In this document: positions 17,442-26,634 of the stretch, in pieces
Numbering within the stretch: the first letter of the stretch is position 1
Layout of the letters: each line of letters begins with the position of its first letter
NCBI RefSeq assembly: GCF_001889525.1
Contig: NZ_CP018192.1
Location: 2,508,501-2,572,500, forward strand
DNA from: Granulibacter bethesdensis
GTDB lineage: Bacteria; Pseudomonadota; Alphaproteobacteria; Acetobacterales; Acetobacteraceae
DNA length: 64,000 nucleotides
Direction of reading: 5' to 3'
Made by a program: the position numbers and the translations under genes
The notes under the pieces: model-generated
Database searches by the model: none
Seen by the model: the letters and a program-made list of their open reading frames with translations, nothing else
Told to the model about the DNA's origin: nothing

Positions 17442-18776
17442 ATGTCCAGCGCCGTATCTCATTTCGATCTGCTGGTCCGGAACGGTCGCTGCATTCTCCC
17501 CTGGGGTGAGGCACAGACCGATATCGGCATCCTGGATGGAGTGATCGTCACCCTCTCCGCCCCTGCCTCCGCGACTGCCGAGCACGTGCTGGATGCATCC
17601 GGCCTGCATGTGCTGCCGGGGCTGACTGATCCGCATGTCCATTTGCGCGACCCCGGCAATGCCAGCGTGGAGACCATCGAAACCGGCACACGCGGCGCGG
17701 TGCTGGGTGGTCTGACGGCAGTCTATGACATGCCGAACACCAGTCCTTCCATCATCGATTCGAAGACGGTGCAGTGGAAACAGGGGCATATCGGCCGTAC
17801 CGCCTGGTGCGACATGGGGTTTTATGTCGGAGCCACCAAAACCAACATTCAGGATCTGGCTACGCTGGAGCATCAGCCCGGTGTCTGCGCCGTCAAGGTG
17901 TTCGCGGGCAGTTCCACCGGCGATCTGCTGGTCGAGGATGATGCCAGCATCGAAGCCGTGATGCGCAGCGGCCATCGTCGCATCGCCTTCCACAGCGAGG
18001 ATGAATACCGGTTGCAGGAGCGCCGCCCGTCATTTTCCAGCGGCATGCCCTATGTAAACCACATGATCTGGCGGGATGAGGAATGTGCTTTCCTCGGCAC
18101 GCGCCGCATCATGGCGCTGGCACGCAAGACGGGGCGCCCGGCACATATCCTGCACACCTCCACGGCGGAAGAATTCGAGTATTTGAAAGATTTCCGCGAT
18201 GTCGCCACCAGCGAGGTGCTGGTGAACCATCTGACCCAGATTGCTCCCGAATGCTACGAGACGCTTGGCGGCTATGCGGTCATGAACCCCCCCTTGCGCG
18301 ACCGGCGGCATTACGAAGCGGCCTGGAAAGCGGTTAATAACGGTCTGGTCGATACCATCGGCAGCGACCATGCGCCGCATCTGCGGGACGCCAAGGAACG
18401 TCCCTGGCCCGACTGTGCTGCCGGTCTGACCGGGGTGCAAACCTTGCTGCCGGTCATGCTGGATCATGTGTCAGCTGGACGGCTCAGCCTGACCCGTCTG
18501 GTCGATCTGCTGGCGGCCGGTCCGGCGCGCGTGTATGGCGCGATTGGCAAGGGACGTCTGGCTGTCGGCTATGATGGCGACCTGACCCTTGTAGATATGG
18601 GGCGGCAGCAGCGGATCGAAGCGTCCTGGCTCGTTTCCCCCTGCGGCTGGAGTCCGTTCGAAGGCAAATTGTGTCAGGGCTGGCCGGTTGGCACCGTCCT
18701 GCGCGGGCAGGTCGTAATGCGCGATGGCGCATTGCAGGGTAAGGCCACAGGCCGGCTGATCTCCTTCCTGCCGTAA
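17442..18776 (+). CDS. pyrC: dihydroorotase
   Basis: The 444-residue zinc amidohydrolase closes carbamoyl-aspartate to dihydroorotate in UMP synthesis. The metal motif HVHLRDPG lies near residue 66, the lysine expected to be carboxylated is in CAVKVFAGSS (about residue 153), and GSDHAPH near residue 307 gives the catalytic Asp. The layout is that of the class I/PyrC-AllB amidohydrolase group. An allantoinase cannot be excluded from motifs alone, but linkage to carA and carB favours pyrimidine synthesis. AGGAG lies before the ATG, 32 bases after the lyase gene. Confidence 0.9.
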   Translation: MSSAVSHFDLLVRNGRCILPWGEAQTDIGILDGVIVTLSAPASATAEHVLDASGLHVLPGLTDPHVHLRDPGNASVETIETGTRGAVLGGLTAVYDMPNTSPSIIDSKTVQWKQGHIGRTAWCDMGFYVGATKTNIQDLATLEHQPGVCAVKVFAGSSTGDLLVEDDASIEAVMRSGHRRIAFHSEDEYRLQERRPSFSSGMPYVNHMIWRDEECAFLGTRRIMALARKTGRPAHILHTSTAEEFEYLKDFRDVATSEVLVNHLTQIAPECYETLGGYAVMNPPLRDRRHYEAAWKAVNNGLVDTIGSDHAPHLRDAKERPWPDCAAGLTGVQTLLPVMLDHVSAGRLSLTRLVDLLAAGPARVYGAIGKGRLAVGYDGDLTLVDMGRQQRIEASWLVSPCGWSPFEGKLCQGWPVGTVLRGQVVMRDGALQGKATGRLISFLP

Positions 18777-18804
18777 TCTCTCTGATTGGAGAGGGACGTG
18801 CCGG

Positions 18805-20130
18805 TCAGCGTTCAGGAGCGTCCTTCGTCTCCGGCATCAGTGCGACGGCGATCATGCTGATCAGAGCGGCCGCTGTCAGATAGTACCCAACCCAGTGCAG
18901 ACCACCCAAATCAGACAGGCGCTGTGCGATATACGGTGCCAGCGAGGCACCGACGATCCCCCCGAGGCTGAATGACAGCGACGCACCGGTATAGCGGAGC
19001 TTCACGGGAAACAGTTCCGGCAGCAGCGCGCCCATCGGCCCCAGCAGCATACCGGTGGTCATCAGCCCGGCGCAAAGAAACAGGAAAACCGCTTCCACCC
19101 TGCCACTGCCGAGGGCCGGACCGAGCAGACAGCCCAGCACCCCTGCCAGACCCATCACCGCCATCAGCACGGGCCGCCTGCCGTAACGGTCCGCAAGCAG
19201 GGCAGCGAGCGGTGCTCCCACCACCATGAAAGCAATGGCCACACATTGCAGGCCCAGAAATACCGGGCGGGAATAATGCAGCACCGTGGTACCATATCCG
19301 AGGATGAACACAGTGCAGAGATAAAACAGGGCGTAACAGCACACCATGGAGAGCATGCCGAGCACCGTCGCCCGCCCATGCCCGATCAGCACGGCGCGGA
19401 ACGGCACGGCAACCGGCTCCTTCCGCTCCAGCACGCGGCGAAAAGCCGGAGTTTCCGTCAGCTTCAGCCGCACATACAGCCCAAGGATCACCAGCAACAG
19501 CGACAGCAAGAACGGCACCCGCCAGCCCCAGCTGCGAAAGGCTTCGTCACTGAGCGTCAGGGCCAGAATCAGGAACAACCCGTTGGCGGCAATAAATCCA
19601 ATGGGAGCACCCAGTTGGGGGAACATGCCGTACCAGGCGCGTTTTCCCTCCGGCGCATTCTCCATGGCCAGCAGAGCAGCCCCGCCCCACTCCCCTCCCA
19701 GCCCGATTCCCTGCCCGAAACGCAGCAGGCACAGCAAAGCAGGCGCCAGAGCGCCGATCCTGTCATGGCCGGGCAATAATCCGACCAGAGCCGTCGAAAT
19801 GCCCATGATCAGAAGAGAGGCAACAAGAGTGGATTTACGCCCGATCCTGTCGCCGAAATGCCCGAACAGAGCAGCCCCTATGGGCCGGGCGATAAAGGCA
19901 ATGGCAAAGGTTGCAAAGGCATTCAGCAACTGCGCCGCGGGGGAGGCCGCCGGAAACATCAACGGTCCCAGCACCAGTGCCGTCGCCGTGGCGTAAATAT
20001 AGAAATCATAGAACTCAACCGCCGTGCCGATAAAACTGGCCACCACGATGCGGCGCAGCGGCACGGCCTCCATCGCTGCCTCTGCACTGATGTTGCCTGA
20101 TACTGTCACGGGATATGCCGACTGGGTCAT
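18805..20130 (-). CDS. MFS transporter, metabolite:H+ symporter type
   Basis: The 441-residue protein has about twelve hydrophobic segments. Its early part, FIGTAVEFYDFYIYATA and RPIGAALFGHFGDRIGRKST, is the signature of the metabolite:H+ symporter family (ProP, ShiA, KgtP relatives). The D-R-x-G-R-K loop between helices 2 and 3 is present, and a second copy ADRYGRRP lies in the C-terminal half. The substrate is probably an organic acid, betaine or similar solute but cannot be read from sequence. ATG 20130 is preferred over an in-frame GTG at 20178, which would add 16 residues before the first conserved segment. It converges on pyrC and diverges from the YfgM-like gene. Confidence 0.9.
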   Translation of the reverse strand: MTQSAYPVTVSGNISAEAAMEAVPLRRIVVASFIGTAVEFYDFYIYATATALVLGPLMFPAASPAAQLLNAFATFAIAFIARPIGAALFGHFGDRIGRKSTLVASLLIMGISTALVGLLPGHDRIGALAPALLCLLRFGQGIGLGGEWGGAALLAMENAPEGKRAWYGMFPQLGAPIGFIAANGLFLILALTLSDEAFRSWGWRVPFLLSLLLVILGLYVRLKLTETPAFRRVLERKEPVAVPFRAVLIGHGRATVLGMLSMVCCYALFYLCTVFILGYGTTVLHYSRPVFLGLQCVAIAFMVVGAPLAALLADRYGRRPVLMAVMGLAGVLGCLLGPALGSGRVEAVFLFLCAGLMTTGMLLGPMGALLPELFPVKLRYTGASLSFSLGGIVGASLAPYIAQRLSDLGGLHWVGYYLTAAALISMIAVALMPETKDAPER

Positions 20131-20325
20131 GAAAGCTGCATACCGTTGCAAAAGAAGCCTGTCGCCTGAAAATCTCACCGCTTCCCCAACATTGTTCCCG
20201 AAAAGACAGATTTTCCGGCTCGGCTGCCCTGTTCTGCGTCCTCGCCGTTTGCTCCGGAGGCGTGGCGCGGCTATGGTCCGCGGCCATTATTCAGGCAAGC
20301 GTTGCCAGATTTGCGAGGACACTGC

Positions 20326-20994
20326 GTGGCCGACATCTTTGATGAGGTCGAAGAAGATCTGCGTGCAGAACGCGCCAAAAAACTGCTGGTCCGCTATGGC
20401 GGTCCGGCGGTCGGGCTTGTGCTGCTGGTCATTCTCGGCGCCGCTGGCTGGCAGGGCTGGCTTTGGTACAAGCATCGTCAGGATGCGAGCGCCGCAGAAC
20501 GTTTCCTTGCCCTGACCCGTAATCCTGTCGACCCACTGGCGCCGCCGGTTCACATCGTACCCGATGCGAAAACCGAACAGGCGCTGATGGTCTTCGCCAA
20601 GGACAGCCCGGAAAGCTATGCGACGCTGGCACGACTGCGTGCTGCCGCCCTGCTGACGGCGGCCGGAGACAAAAAAGGGGCCGAGGCCATTTACGCGACG
20701 GTCAGCAATGATAACGCCGCGCTCCCGGCGCTGCGCGATCTGGCCACACTGCAATCGGTCTGGAACCGGATCGATGATGGTGATCCCGCGACCCTGCGCG
20801 GGCAGTTGGCCCCCCTGCTGGCCGATGGCAATCCATGGCAGCCTTTCGCACGGGAAGGCACTGCCCTGCTCGACATTCGGCAGGGCCGTATGGATGATGC
20901 CAGGCGGGGGCTTCAGACGCTTTCCCAAGACGAAAACGCTCCTCCAGGCGTGCGGAACCGGGCAACCGGACTGCTCGCGAAGTTCGGTGGTTGA
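20326..20994 (+). CDS. YfgM-like TPR membrane protein
   Basis: The 222-residue protein has one N-terminal transmembrane helix (PAVGLVLLVILGAAGWQGW, about residues 27-45) after a charged cytoplasmic start. An Ala-rich helical periplasmic domain of tetratricopeptide type follows. Sequence and position match YfgM, which in E. coli lies directly before bamB and der and works as an ancillary partner of the Sec translocon. The GTG at 20326 is chosen because GAGGA stands 6 bases before it and the protein then starts VADIFDEVEEDL. The bamB-like gene begins 3 bases after the stop. Confidence 0.85.
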   Translation: MADIFDEVEEDLRAERAKKLLVRYGGPAVGLVLLVILGAAGWQGWLWYKHRQDASAAERFLALTRNPVDPLAPPVHIVPDAKTEQALMVFAKDSPESYATLARLRAAALLTAAGDKKGAEAIYATVSNDNAALPALRDLATLQSVWNRIDDGDPATLRGQLAPLLADGNPWQPFAREGTALLDIRQGRMDDARRGLQTLSQDENAPPGVRNRATGLLAKFGG

Positions 20995-20997
20995 GAC

Positions 20998-22380
20998 ATG
21001 ACATTCCGTATTCGCCCGGCCTCTGCATCTGCTCAGAATAATCAGAATAAAACGCCCTCCGGCAAACGCTCCGCTATGGCGCTCCTGGCCCTGTCTACGG
21101 TCAGCCTGGGCGGATGCAGTATGTTGGACAGTTGGTTCGCGGCGGATAAACCGCCTTTGCCCGGTCGGCGTGAGACCGTGTTGCCGCTGAGCGATGTGCT
21201 GCCGGTGGCCTCCTCGCCCCCCGCTATCGCGTTTCCCTCGGATGCACCGCTGCAGAACTGGTCACAGCCGGGTGCCAATCCCACGCATCATGTCGATAAC
21301 GTCGCCATCAAAGGCATGACGGAAGTATGGACCGCACAGGTCGGCTCCGGCAGCGGTTATCGCCAGAAGATCACCAGCACGCCCATCGTCAAATACAATC
21401 TGGTCTATACCATCGACAGCAATGCGCTGGTACGGGCTTTTGACGTCAAGACCGGTGCCATGGCCTGGGAATTCGTGACCCAGCAGGAAGGCGATCGCAG
21501 CACCAATATCGGTGGCGGTCTGACCTCCGACGATACCGGTACGCTCTATGCCGTCACTGGACGTGGAGATCTGATTGCGCTGGATGCCGCGAAAGGGCGG
21601 CAGAAATGGCGCGTGAAGATCGGTGTACCATCCCGCTCCAGCCCGACCTATGCCGAAGGCAAGCTGTTCCTGACCACGCTGGAACAGCAGATCGTGGCCT
21701 TTGATGCCTCGAACGGCAAAAAACTCTGGTCGCATCAGGCCAGCGAGGCCGATACCAGCCTGCTCGGCGATCCTGCCCCCGCCTATGCGGACGGACTGGT
21801 CATTGGCGGGTTCGGCTCCGGCGACGTGATCGGCCTGCGCGCCGCCACCGGATCGGTGGTGTGGACCGACAGCATCGCCTCCGCCTCCGGCCGCACCAGC
21901 CTGTCCGATCTGTCAGCCGTCACCGGCCTGCCGGTGATCGACGGCAATCAGGTCTATGTCATCGGACTGGGTGGTCAGTTCGTTTCGCTGGATCTGCGCA
22001 CAGGCCGCCGTCTGTGGGAACGCCCGGCAGGCGGAGGACAGACCCCATGGCTGGCCGGAGACTGGCTGTTCGCCACCCTGACCAGCCAGCAGGTGATCGC
22101 CATATCCCGCAATGATGGGGTAGTGGCATGGGAAACGCAGCTGCCGCGCTGGAGCAAGGCCAATAATCGCGGCGAGCGCGCACAGTGGTTCGGCCCGATC
22201 ATGGCAGGCTACCGTCTGGTGCTGGTCAGCAATTACGGCAAAATGATCACGCTCAACCCGGTTTCCGGCAAGATCAGCAGCGTCCGTGATCTGTCCGATG
22301 CAGCCGCTGTCCCGCCCATCGTCGCGCAGGGCACGGTCTTCGTGATCACCGCCGACGGCCTGTTGCACGCATACCGTTGA
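20998..22380 (+). CDS. bamB: BamB-like outer-membrane assembly lipoprotein (PQQ/beta-propeller)
   Basis: The 460-residue protein has a lipobox LSTVSLGGC about 40 residues from the ATG, so it should be lipidated and placed in the outer membrane. The mature part contains repeated propeller blades of the PQQ-like type, for example ALVRAFDVKTGAMAWEF, DLIALDAAKGRQKW and QIVAFDASNGKKLW. BamB scaffolds the BAM complex that folds outer-membrane beta barrels. A later ATG at 21076 would give a more usual signal-peptide length; the start is therefore open. The order YfgM-like, bamB, der matches other proteobacteria and supports the call over a quinoprotein dehydrogenase. Confidence 0.92.
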   Translation: MTFRIRPASASAQNNQNKTPSGKRSAMALLALSTVSLGGCSMLDSWFAADKPPLPGRRETVLPLSDVLPVASSPPAIAFPSDAPLQNWSQPGANPTHHVDNVAIKGMTEVWTAQVGSGSGYRQKITSTPIVKYNLVYTIDSNALVRAFDVKTGAMAWEFVTQQEGDRSTNIGGGLTSDDTGTLYAVTGRGDLIALDAAKGRQKWRVKIGVPSRSSPTYAEGKLFLTTLEQQIVAFDASNGKKLWSHQASEADTSLLGDPAPAYADGLVIGGFGSGDVIGLRAATGSVVWTDSIASASGRTSLSDLSAVTGLPVIDGNQVYVIGLGGQFVSLDLRTGRRLWERPAGGGQTPWLAGDWLFATLTSQQVIAISRNDGVVAWETQLPRWSKANNRGERAQWFGPIMAGYRLVLVSNYGKMITLNPVSGKISSVRDLSDAAAVPPIVAQGTVFVITADGLLHAYR

Positions 22381-22381
22381 A

Positions 22382-23833
22382 ATGACCGATTTGCCCCCCA
22401 CCCCAGAAACAACCGACGAAACCCCCGCGGAACGCCTGCCCATCGTGGCGATCGCAGGGCGGCCCAATGTCGGAAAATCGACCCTGTTCAACCGTCTGGT
22501 CGGTCGTCGCATGGCGCTGGTTGCCGATACACCCGGTGTCACCCGCGATCGTAAAGAGGCGGAAGCGATGCTGCGCGGGCGCCTGGTCAAGCTGATCGAC
22601 ACCGCCGGGCTGGAAGAAGCTCCGCAGGACACGATTGCCGGACGGATGCGGCAATCCTCGGAAACGGCTGTCTCGCAGGCTGATCTGGTGGTGTTCGTGG
22701 TCGATGCCCGCAGCGGCATCACCCCAGCCGACACGCATTTCGCCAGCTGGCTGCGCCGCCAGAACCGTCCGGTGCTGCTGGTCACCAACAAGGCCGAGGC
22801 ACGTGGTGCAGGCGCAGAGGCGCTGGAAGCCTACCGGCTGGGTCTGGGCGATCCTCTGGCCGTCTCTGCCGAGCACGGGTTGGGCATTGCCGATCTGATG
22901 CGGGAAATCGCCGACCGGCTCTCCACCGATGCAGACCGGCCCTCCGACATGCCGAAACGCAGACGCCGGGGCCAGGCCGAGGAGTGGGAAGACGAGGAAA
23001 ACACCGTTGAGCAGGGCCCTCCCAAGCCCCTGAAACTGGCGATCGTCGGCCGTCCGAACGCGGGCAAATCCACCCTGCTGAATCGTCTGCTGGGTGAAGA
23101 CCGCGTCATTACCGGGCCGGAACCGGGGCTGACGCGCGATTCCATCAGTGTCACCCTGTCCGATGACATCGGCGAGATCGAACTGGTGGATACGGCAGGG
23201 CTGCGCCGCCGCGCACGCATCGACGAATCGCTGGAAAAAATGTCGGTCAGCGCCTCCATCGAGGCACTGAAAATGGCAGAAATCGTGGTGCTGGCGGTCG
23301 ATGCCACGGAAGGGCTGCATGAGCAGGATCTTCAGATTGCCCGACTGGTAGAACGCGAGGGACGCGGGGCGGTGCTCGCCCTGACCAAATGGGATGCGGT
23401 GGAAGATCGCGGCAAGGCGGCCCGCGCCATTTCCGACCGGCTGGAGACAAGCCTGACGCAGTGCCGCGGCATTCCGGTGGTAACCCTGTCCGGCCTGACC
23501 GGCTCAGGCGTACAGCGTCTGCTGCCTGCCGTGCGGGAGGCCCATGCGATCTGGAACAAGCGCGTGGCGACCGGAGAATTGAACCGCTGGTTCGAGGCGA
23601 TGCTGGAACGCCATCAGCCGCCACTGGTGGACGGGCGACGCCTGAAACTGCGCTATATGACGCAGGCCAAGGCACGGCCGCCGACCTTTGTGCTGTTTGG
23701 TACCCGAGCAGAACAATTGCCGGAAGATTATCAGCGTTATCTGGTCAATGGCCTGCGTGAAGCGTTCGGACTGAAAGGCACACCGATCCGCCTGCAACTA
23801 CGTGGCACTAAAAACCCGTACGCAGATAAATGA
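22382..23833 (+). CDS. der: ribosome-assembly GTPase Der (EngA)
   Basis: The 483-residue protein carries two tandem GTPase domains, the hallmark of Der, which matures the 50S subunit. Domain 1 has [16 protein letters not shown] (about residue 25) and DTAGLEEAP; domain 2 has GRPNAGKSTLLNRLLG (about residue 222) and DTAGLRRRARI, with TKWD as the second guanine-specificity motif. The C-terminal KH-like domain ends with FGLKGTPIRLQLRGTKNPY, the usual family tail. The ATG is one base after the bamB stop, so the genes are tightly coupled. Confidence 0.98.
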   Translation: MTDLPPTPETTDETPAERLPIVAIAGRPNVGKSTLFNRLVGRRMALVADTPGVTRDRKEAEAMLRGRLVKLIDTAGLEEAPQDTIAGRMRQSSETAVSQADLVVFVVDARSGITPADTHFASWLRRQNRPVLLVTNKAEARGAGAEALEAYRLGLGDPLAVSAEHGLGIADLMREIADRLSTDADRPSDMPKRRRRGQAEEWEDEENTVEQGPPKPLKLAIVGRPNAGKSTLLNRLLGEDRVITGPEPGLTRDSISVTLSDDIGEIELVDTAGLRRRARIDESLEKMSVSASIEALKMAEIVVLAVDATEGLHEQDLQIARLVEREGRGAVLALTKWDAVEDRGKAARAISDRLETSLTQCRGIPVVTLSGLTGSGVQRLLPAVREAHAIWNKRVATGELNRWFEAMLERHQPPLVDGRRLKLRYMTQAKARPPTFVLFGTRAEQLPEDYQRYLVNGLREAFGLKGTPIRLQLRGTKNPYADK

Positions 23834-23843
23834 ATTGGGCAGC

Positions 23844-25262
23844 ATGAACGGCGTCCCGCAGAACGAGCAGCACAGTGTCCGTGATTTTCATGGCCTGACG
23901 GCAGACCCGTTTGCCCCGGCACATGGTCCCTCCCTGACCACATCGCAGCAGGCGGCAGCGAACGAAATCGCCGCGGCAATACAATCCGGTCGTCCGCTGA
24001 TCATCATCGATGGAGAAGCCGGAACCGGGCGCCGGACTGTGCTGACTGCGGCGTTGTCCGCGTCTTCCGTCGGTGATGTGATCGAAATCGCCAACACCTT
24101 GCTACTGAGCGGAGACCAACTCCGGCAGCAGGCCCATACGGAAGAGGAACGCGCGGCCGGGACCGGGCAGAGCCCCCCTTTCATTCTGATTTTTCAGACC
24201 GCCGATACGTTGCAGGATGCTGCACAGGCTGCCCTCGTCGATCTGCTGCAGGAACGCAAGGGCGTGTTTCAGGCTATCCTGATTGGTGGACAGGGAGCTG
24301 GTAAGGCACTGTTGGACGGGCCGCTCGGTTCTCTGGCCGAAACGGAACGGCTGCATGTGACGCTGCCTGTGCCGACTGCCCTGGAAATGCGGGATATTCT
24401 GCGCCTTGCCATTGAGCAGGCCGGGCAGACCTTGTCCTCCGTCATGACGCCGGATGCTGTGGAACTGTTGCTGACTCAGGCCCGATTCAGCCCGGCACGG
24501 CTGGCCGGACTGACCCGGCAGGCGCTGGTGCTGGCACAGGAGCGAGGCATCAGGCCGGTCGATGCTTCCATCGTCACCATGGTGGCAGGCAGAAGCCTGA
24601 CGGCTGAAAAGACCAATGGCAAAACACGCGAGCCCGGCCTGATTTCGCCACCCATGATGCTGTCCATCGCTGTGGCGGTTCTCGCGCTGCTGAGCTGGTG
24701 GGCAGCCGCACGCTACCTGCCCGATCTTATCAGGTCGGGGACCCCCTCCTCCGTATCAGCCCCGCCCGTTCCGACGCAGCCGGAGAAAGTCCAACAAACC
24801 GGCATGGCTGCAACGCCGGAAGCACCTCCGCCGCCTCCGGACCGCCAGCCTGAATCGAAAGCCACCGCCGAAGCGCCCTCCATCACCCAGCCCGAGCCTC
24901 CGCCTTCATCCTCCGGCCCGGCTAACGAGTATGATGATCTGCCCCAGCCGCCGCATCCCTACCGGCTGACGCGTTCCGGCACGATCGGCGAGATTCTGCT
25001 GGGCACAATCGACCGTGATGATGATGCGGCGGTCGAGGCATTACTGGAAGTCAATCCCGGCCTGACCCGCAGCGCCCGTCTGCCGGCGGGGGTGATATTG
25101 CTGATGCCCTCGATCTGGCCAGACCCCCTGGATGCGGCCCCCGTGCCGAAATCACCGTCACGGCCAAAACGACCGCGTCATCCGCGCCCGTCCTGGTGCG
25201 ACCGGGCGCGTCCCACCACACCGGCTTCCATCGCCTATGTGCGCCAGCATTGCGGACGGTGA
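23844..25262 (+). CDS. GspA/ExeA-like membrane protein with degenerate P-loop domain
   Basis: The 472-residue product has an N-terminal AAA-like domain. The nucleotide loop reads GEAGTGRRT (about residue 57), where the usual Lys is Arg, and the Walker B-like strand FILIFQTAD lacks the acidic end, so ATPase activity is doubtful. A transmembrane helix follows (LSIAVAVLALLSWWAA, about residue 273). Then comes a Pro-rich linker and a C-terminal segment (GTIGEILLGTIDRDDDAAV, PAGVILLMP) that resembles a LysM/phage tail X fold. This cytoplasmic ATPase-helix-wall-binding layout recalls GspA/ExeA. The ATG at 23844 is chosen because the earlier ATG at 23802 lies inside der. It directly follows der. Confidence 0.7.
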   Translation: MNGVPQNEQHSVRDFHGLTADPFAPAHGPSLTTSQQAAANEIAAAIQSGRPLIIIDGEAGTGRRTVLTAALSASSVGDVIEIANTLLLSGDQLRQQAHTEEERAAGTGQSPPFILIFQTADTLQDAAQAALVDLLQERKGVFQAILIGGQGAGKALLDGPLGSLAETERLHVTLPVPTALEMRDILRLAIEQAGQTLSSVMTPDAVELLLTQARFSPARLAGLTRQALVLAQERGIRPVDASIVTMVAGRSLTAEKTNGKTREPGLISPPMMLSIAVAVLALLSWWAAARYLPDLIRSGTPSSVSAPPVPTQPEKVQQTGMAATPEAPPPPPDRQPESKATAEAPSITQPEPPPSSSGPANEYDDLPQPPHPYRLTRSGTIGEILLGTIDRDDDAAVEALLEVNPGLTRSARLPAGVILLMPSIWPDPLDAAPVPKSPSRPKRPRHPRPSWCDRARPTTPASIAYVRQHCGR

Positions 25263-25298
25263 GGCCGAAATAGAATGGTTCCGGCTTCATCACTCCGA

Positions 25299-26573
25299 TC
25301 AGGCTGAGCGCAAGGCGCGCCAACCAATATCCCGGCGGAAAAATCCTTCCGGCCAACGCAGCGCCGCCACAGCGCGATAAGCCACGTCACGGGCCGTCTG
25401 AATATCGGGACCGCGCCCCACCACCGTCAGCACACGACCACCGGCAGGATGGATTTCATCCCCCCGCAGGGTGGTTCCGGCATGGAACACCAATGCACCC
25501 GTCACGGCAGCCGCCTCATCCAGCCCTCCAATCGGTCCGGAGGGTCCCGGTGTACCGGGATAACCTTTTGCCGCCACCACGACAGCAACCGTCGCGTCCT
25601 CGCTCCAGCGCAGATCGAACGCGCCAAGCTCTCCGTCACAGGCTGCCAGCAGTGCCGCCAACAGGTCGGATTTCAAACGCGGCAGCAGGGCCTGACATTC
25701 CGGATCACCAAAACGGACATTGAATTCAATCAGTTGCGGACCATTCACCGTCAGCATCAGCCCAGCAAACAGCACGCCCCGGAACGGTGTGCCCCGACGG
25801 GCCATTTCCGCCAGAGCGGGCGTAACGATGCGTTTCATCGCCGCATCCGCCGCTTCCGGCGTCAGGAACGGGGTGGGGGTGTAGGCCCCCATACCGCCGG
25901 TATTCGGGCCGGTATCGCCCTCCCCCACCCGTTTGTGATCCTGCGCCCCGCCCAGCAGCAGCGCATGCTCCCCATCGCACAGGGCAAACAGCGAGACTTC
26001 CTCACCGATCAGACATTCCTCGATCACCACGGAAGCCCCCGCCGCACCGAGGCTGCCATCCTCCAGCATGGCGGTAATCGCGGCCTCGGCTTCCTCCACC
26101 GTGGCCGCCACCACAACGCCCTTGCCAGCGGCCAGACCATCGGCCTTCACGACGATCGGCGCACCACGGCGGCGCACGAAGGCATGGGCTTCTTCCGCAT
26201 CCTCAAACCGTTCCCAGCGGGCGGTCGGAATACCGGCGGCATCAGCCACTTCCTTGGTGAAGGTCTTGCTACCCTCCAACTGCGCCGCGGCTGCGCTCGG
26301 GCCGAAGCAGCGGATTCCCGCTTCTTTCAGCGCATCGGCCAGTCCCGCCACCAGCGGCGCTTCCGGGCCGGGAACCACCAGATCAACCGCATGATCGCGG
26401 GCAAAAGCGACCAGAGCAGTGATATCCGTCACTGGAACGGGGACCAGCTCCGCATGGGCGGCAATGCCCGGATTACCGGGGGCGCACCACAGTTTTTCCA
26501 GCATCGGGCTGGCGGCAAGCGCCCAGCACAAAGCATGTTCCCGGCCGCCCGATCCGATCACCAGAACCCGCAT
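25299..26573 (-). CDS. purD: phosphoribosylamine-glycine ligase
   Basis: The 424-residue ATP-grasp enzyme joins glycine to 5-phosphoribosylamine, the second step of purine synthesis. It starts with the family sequence MRVLVIGSGGREHALCWAL and continues with PGNPGI, APLVAGLADAL and the ATP-grasp block KADGLAAGKGVVVA near residue 143. The catalytic end is shown by GDTGPNTGGMGAYTP and RFGDPECQALLPRL. Length is normal (about 420-430). It is transcribed toward the GspA-like gene and diverges from xseA with only 61 bases between starts. Confidence 0.98.
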   Translation of the reverse strand: MRVLVIGSGGREHALCWALAASPMLEKLWCAPGNPGIAAHAELVPVPVTDITALVAFARDHAVDLVVPGPEAPLVAGLADALKEAGIRCFGPSAAAAQLEGSKTFTKEVADAAGIPTARWERFEDAEEAHAFVRRRGAPIVVKADGLAAGKGVVVAATVEEAEAAITAMLEDGSLGAAGASVVIEECLIGEEVSLFALCDGEHALLLGGAQDHKRVGEGDTGPNTGGMGAYTPTPFLTPEAADAAMKRIVTPALAEMARRGTPFRGVLFAGLMLTVNGPQLIEFNVRFGDPECQALLPRLKSDLLAALLAACDGELGAFDLRWSEDATVAVVVAAKGYPGTPGPSGPIGGLDEAAAVTGALVFHAGTTLRGDEIHPAGGRVLTVVGRGPDIQTARDVAYRAVAALRWPEGFFRRDIGWRALRSA

Positions 26574-26634
26574 TACGATTCCGCCTTCTGCCTGCGTTCT
26601 TCAAAGCTGGCCGCATGTAGCATAGGCTGCGGCC

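Noticed and set aside
25120-25262. Possible frameshift in the C-terminal tail of the GspA-like gene
   Set aside because: The last 40 residues are Arg/Pro-rich and another frame reads through with plainer composition, but there is nothing to decide between them without homologues.
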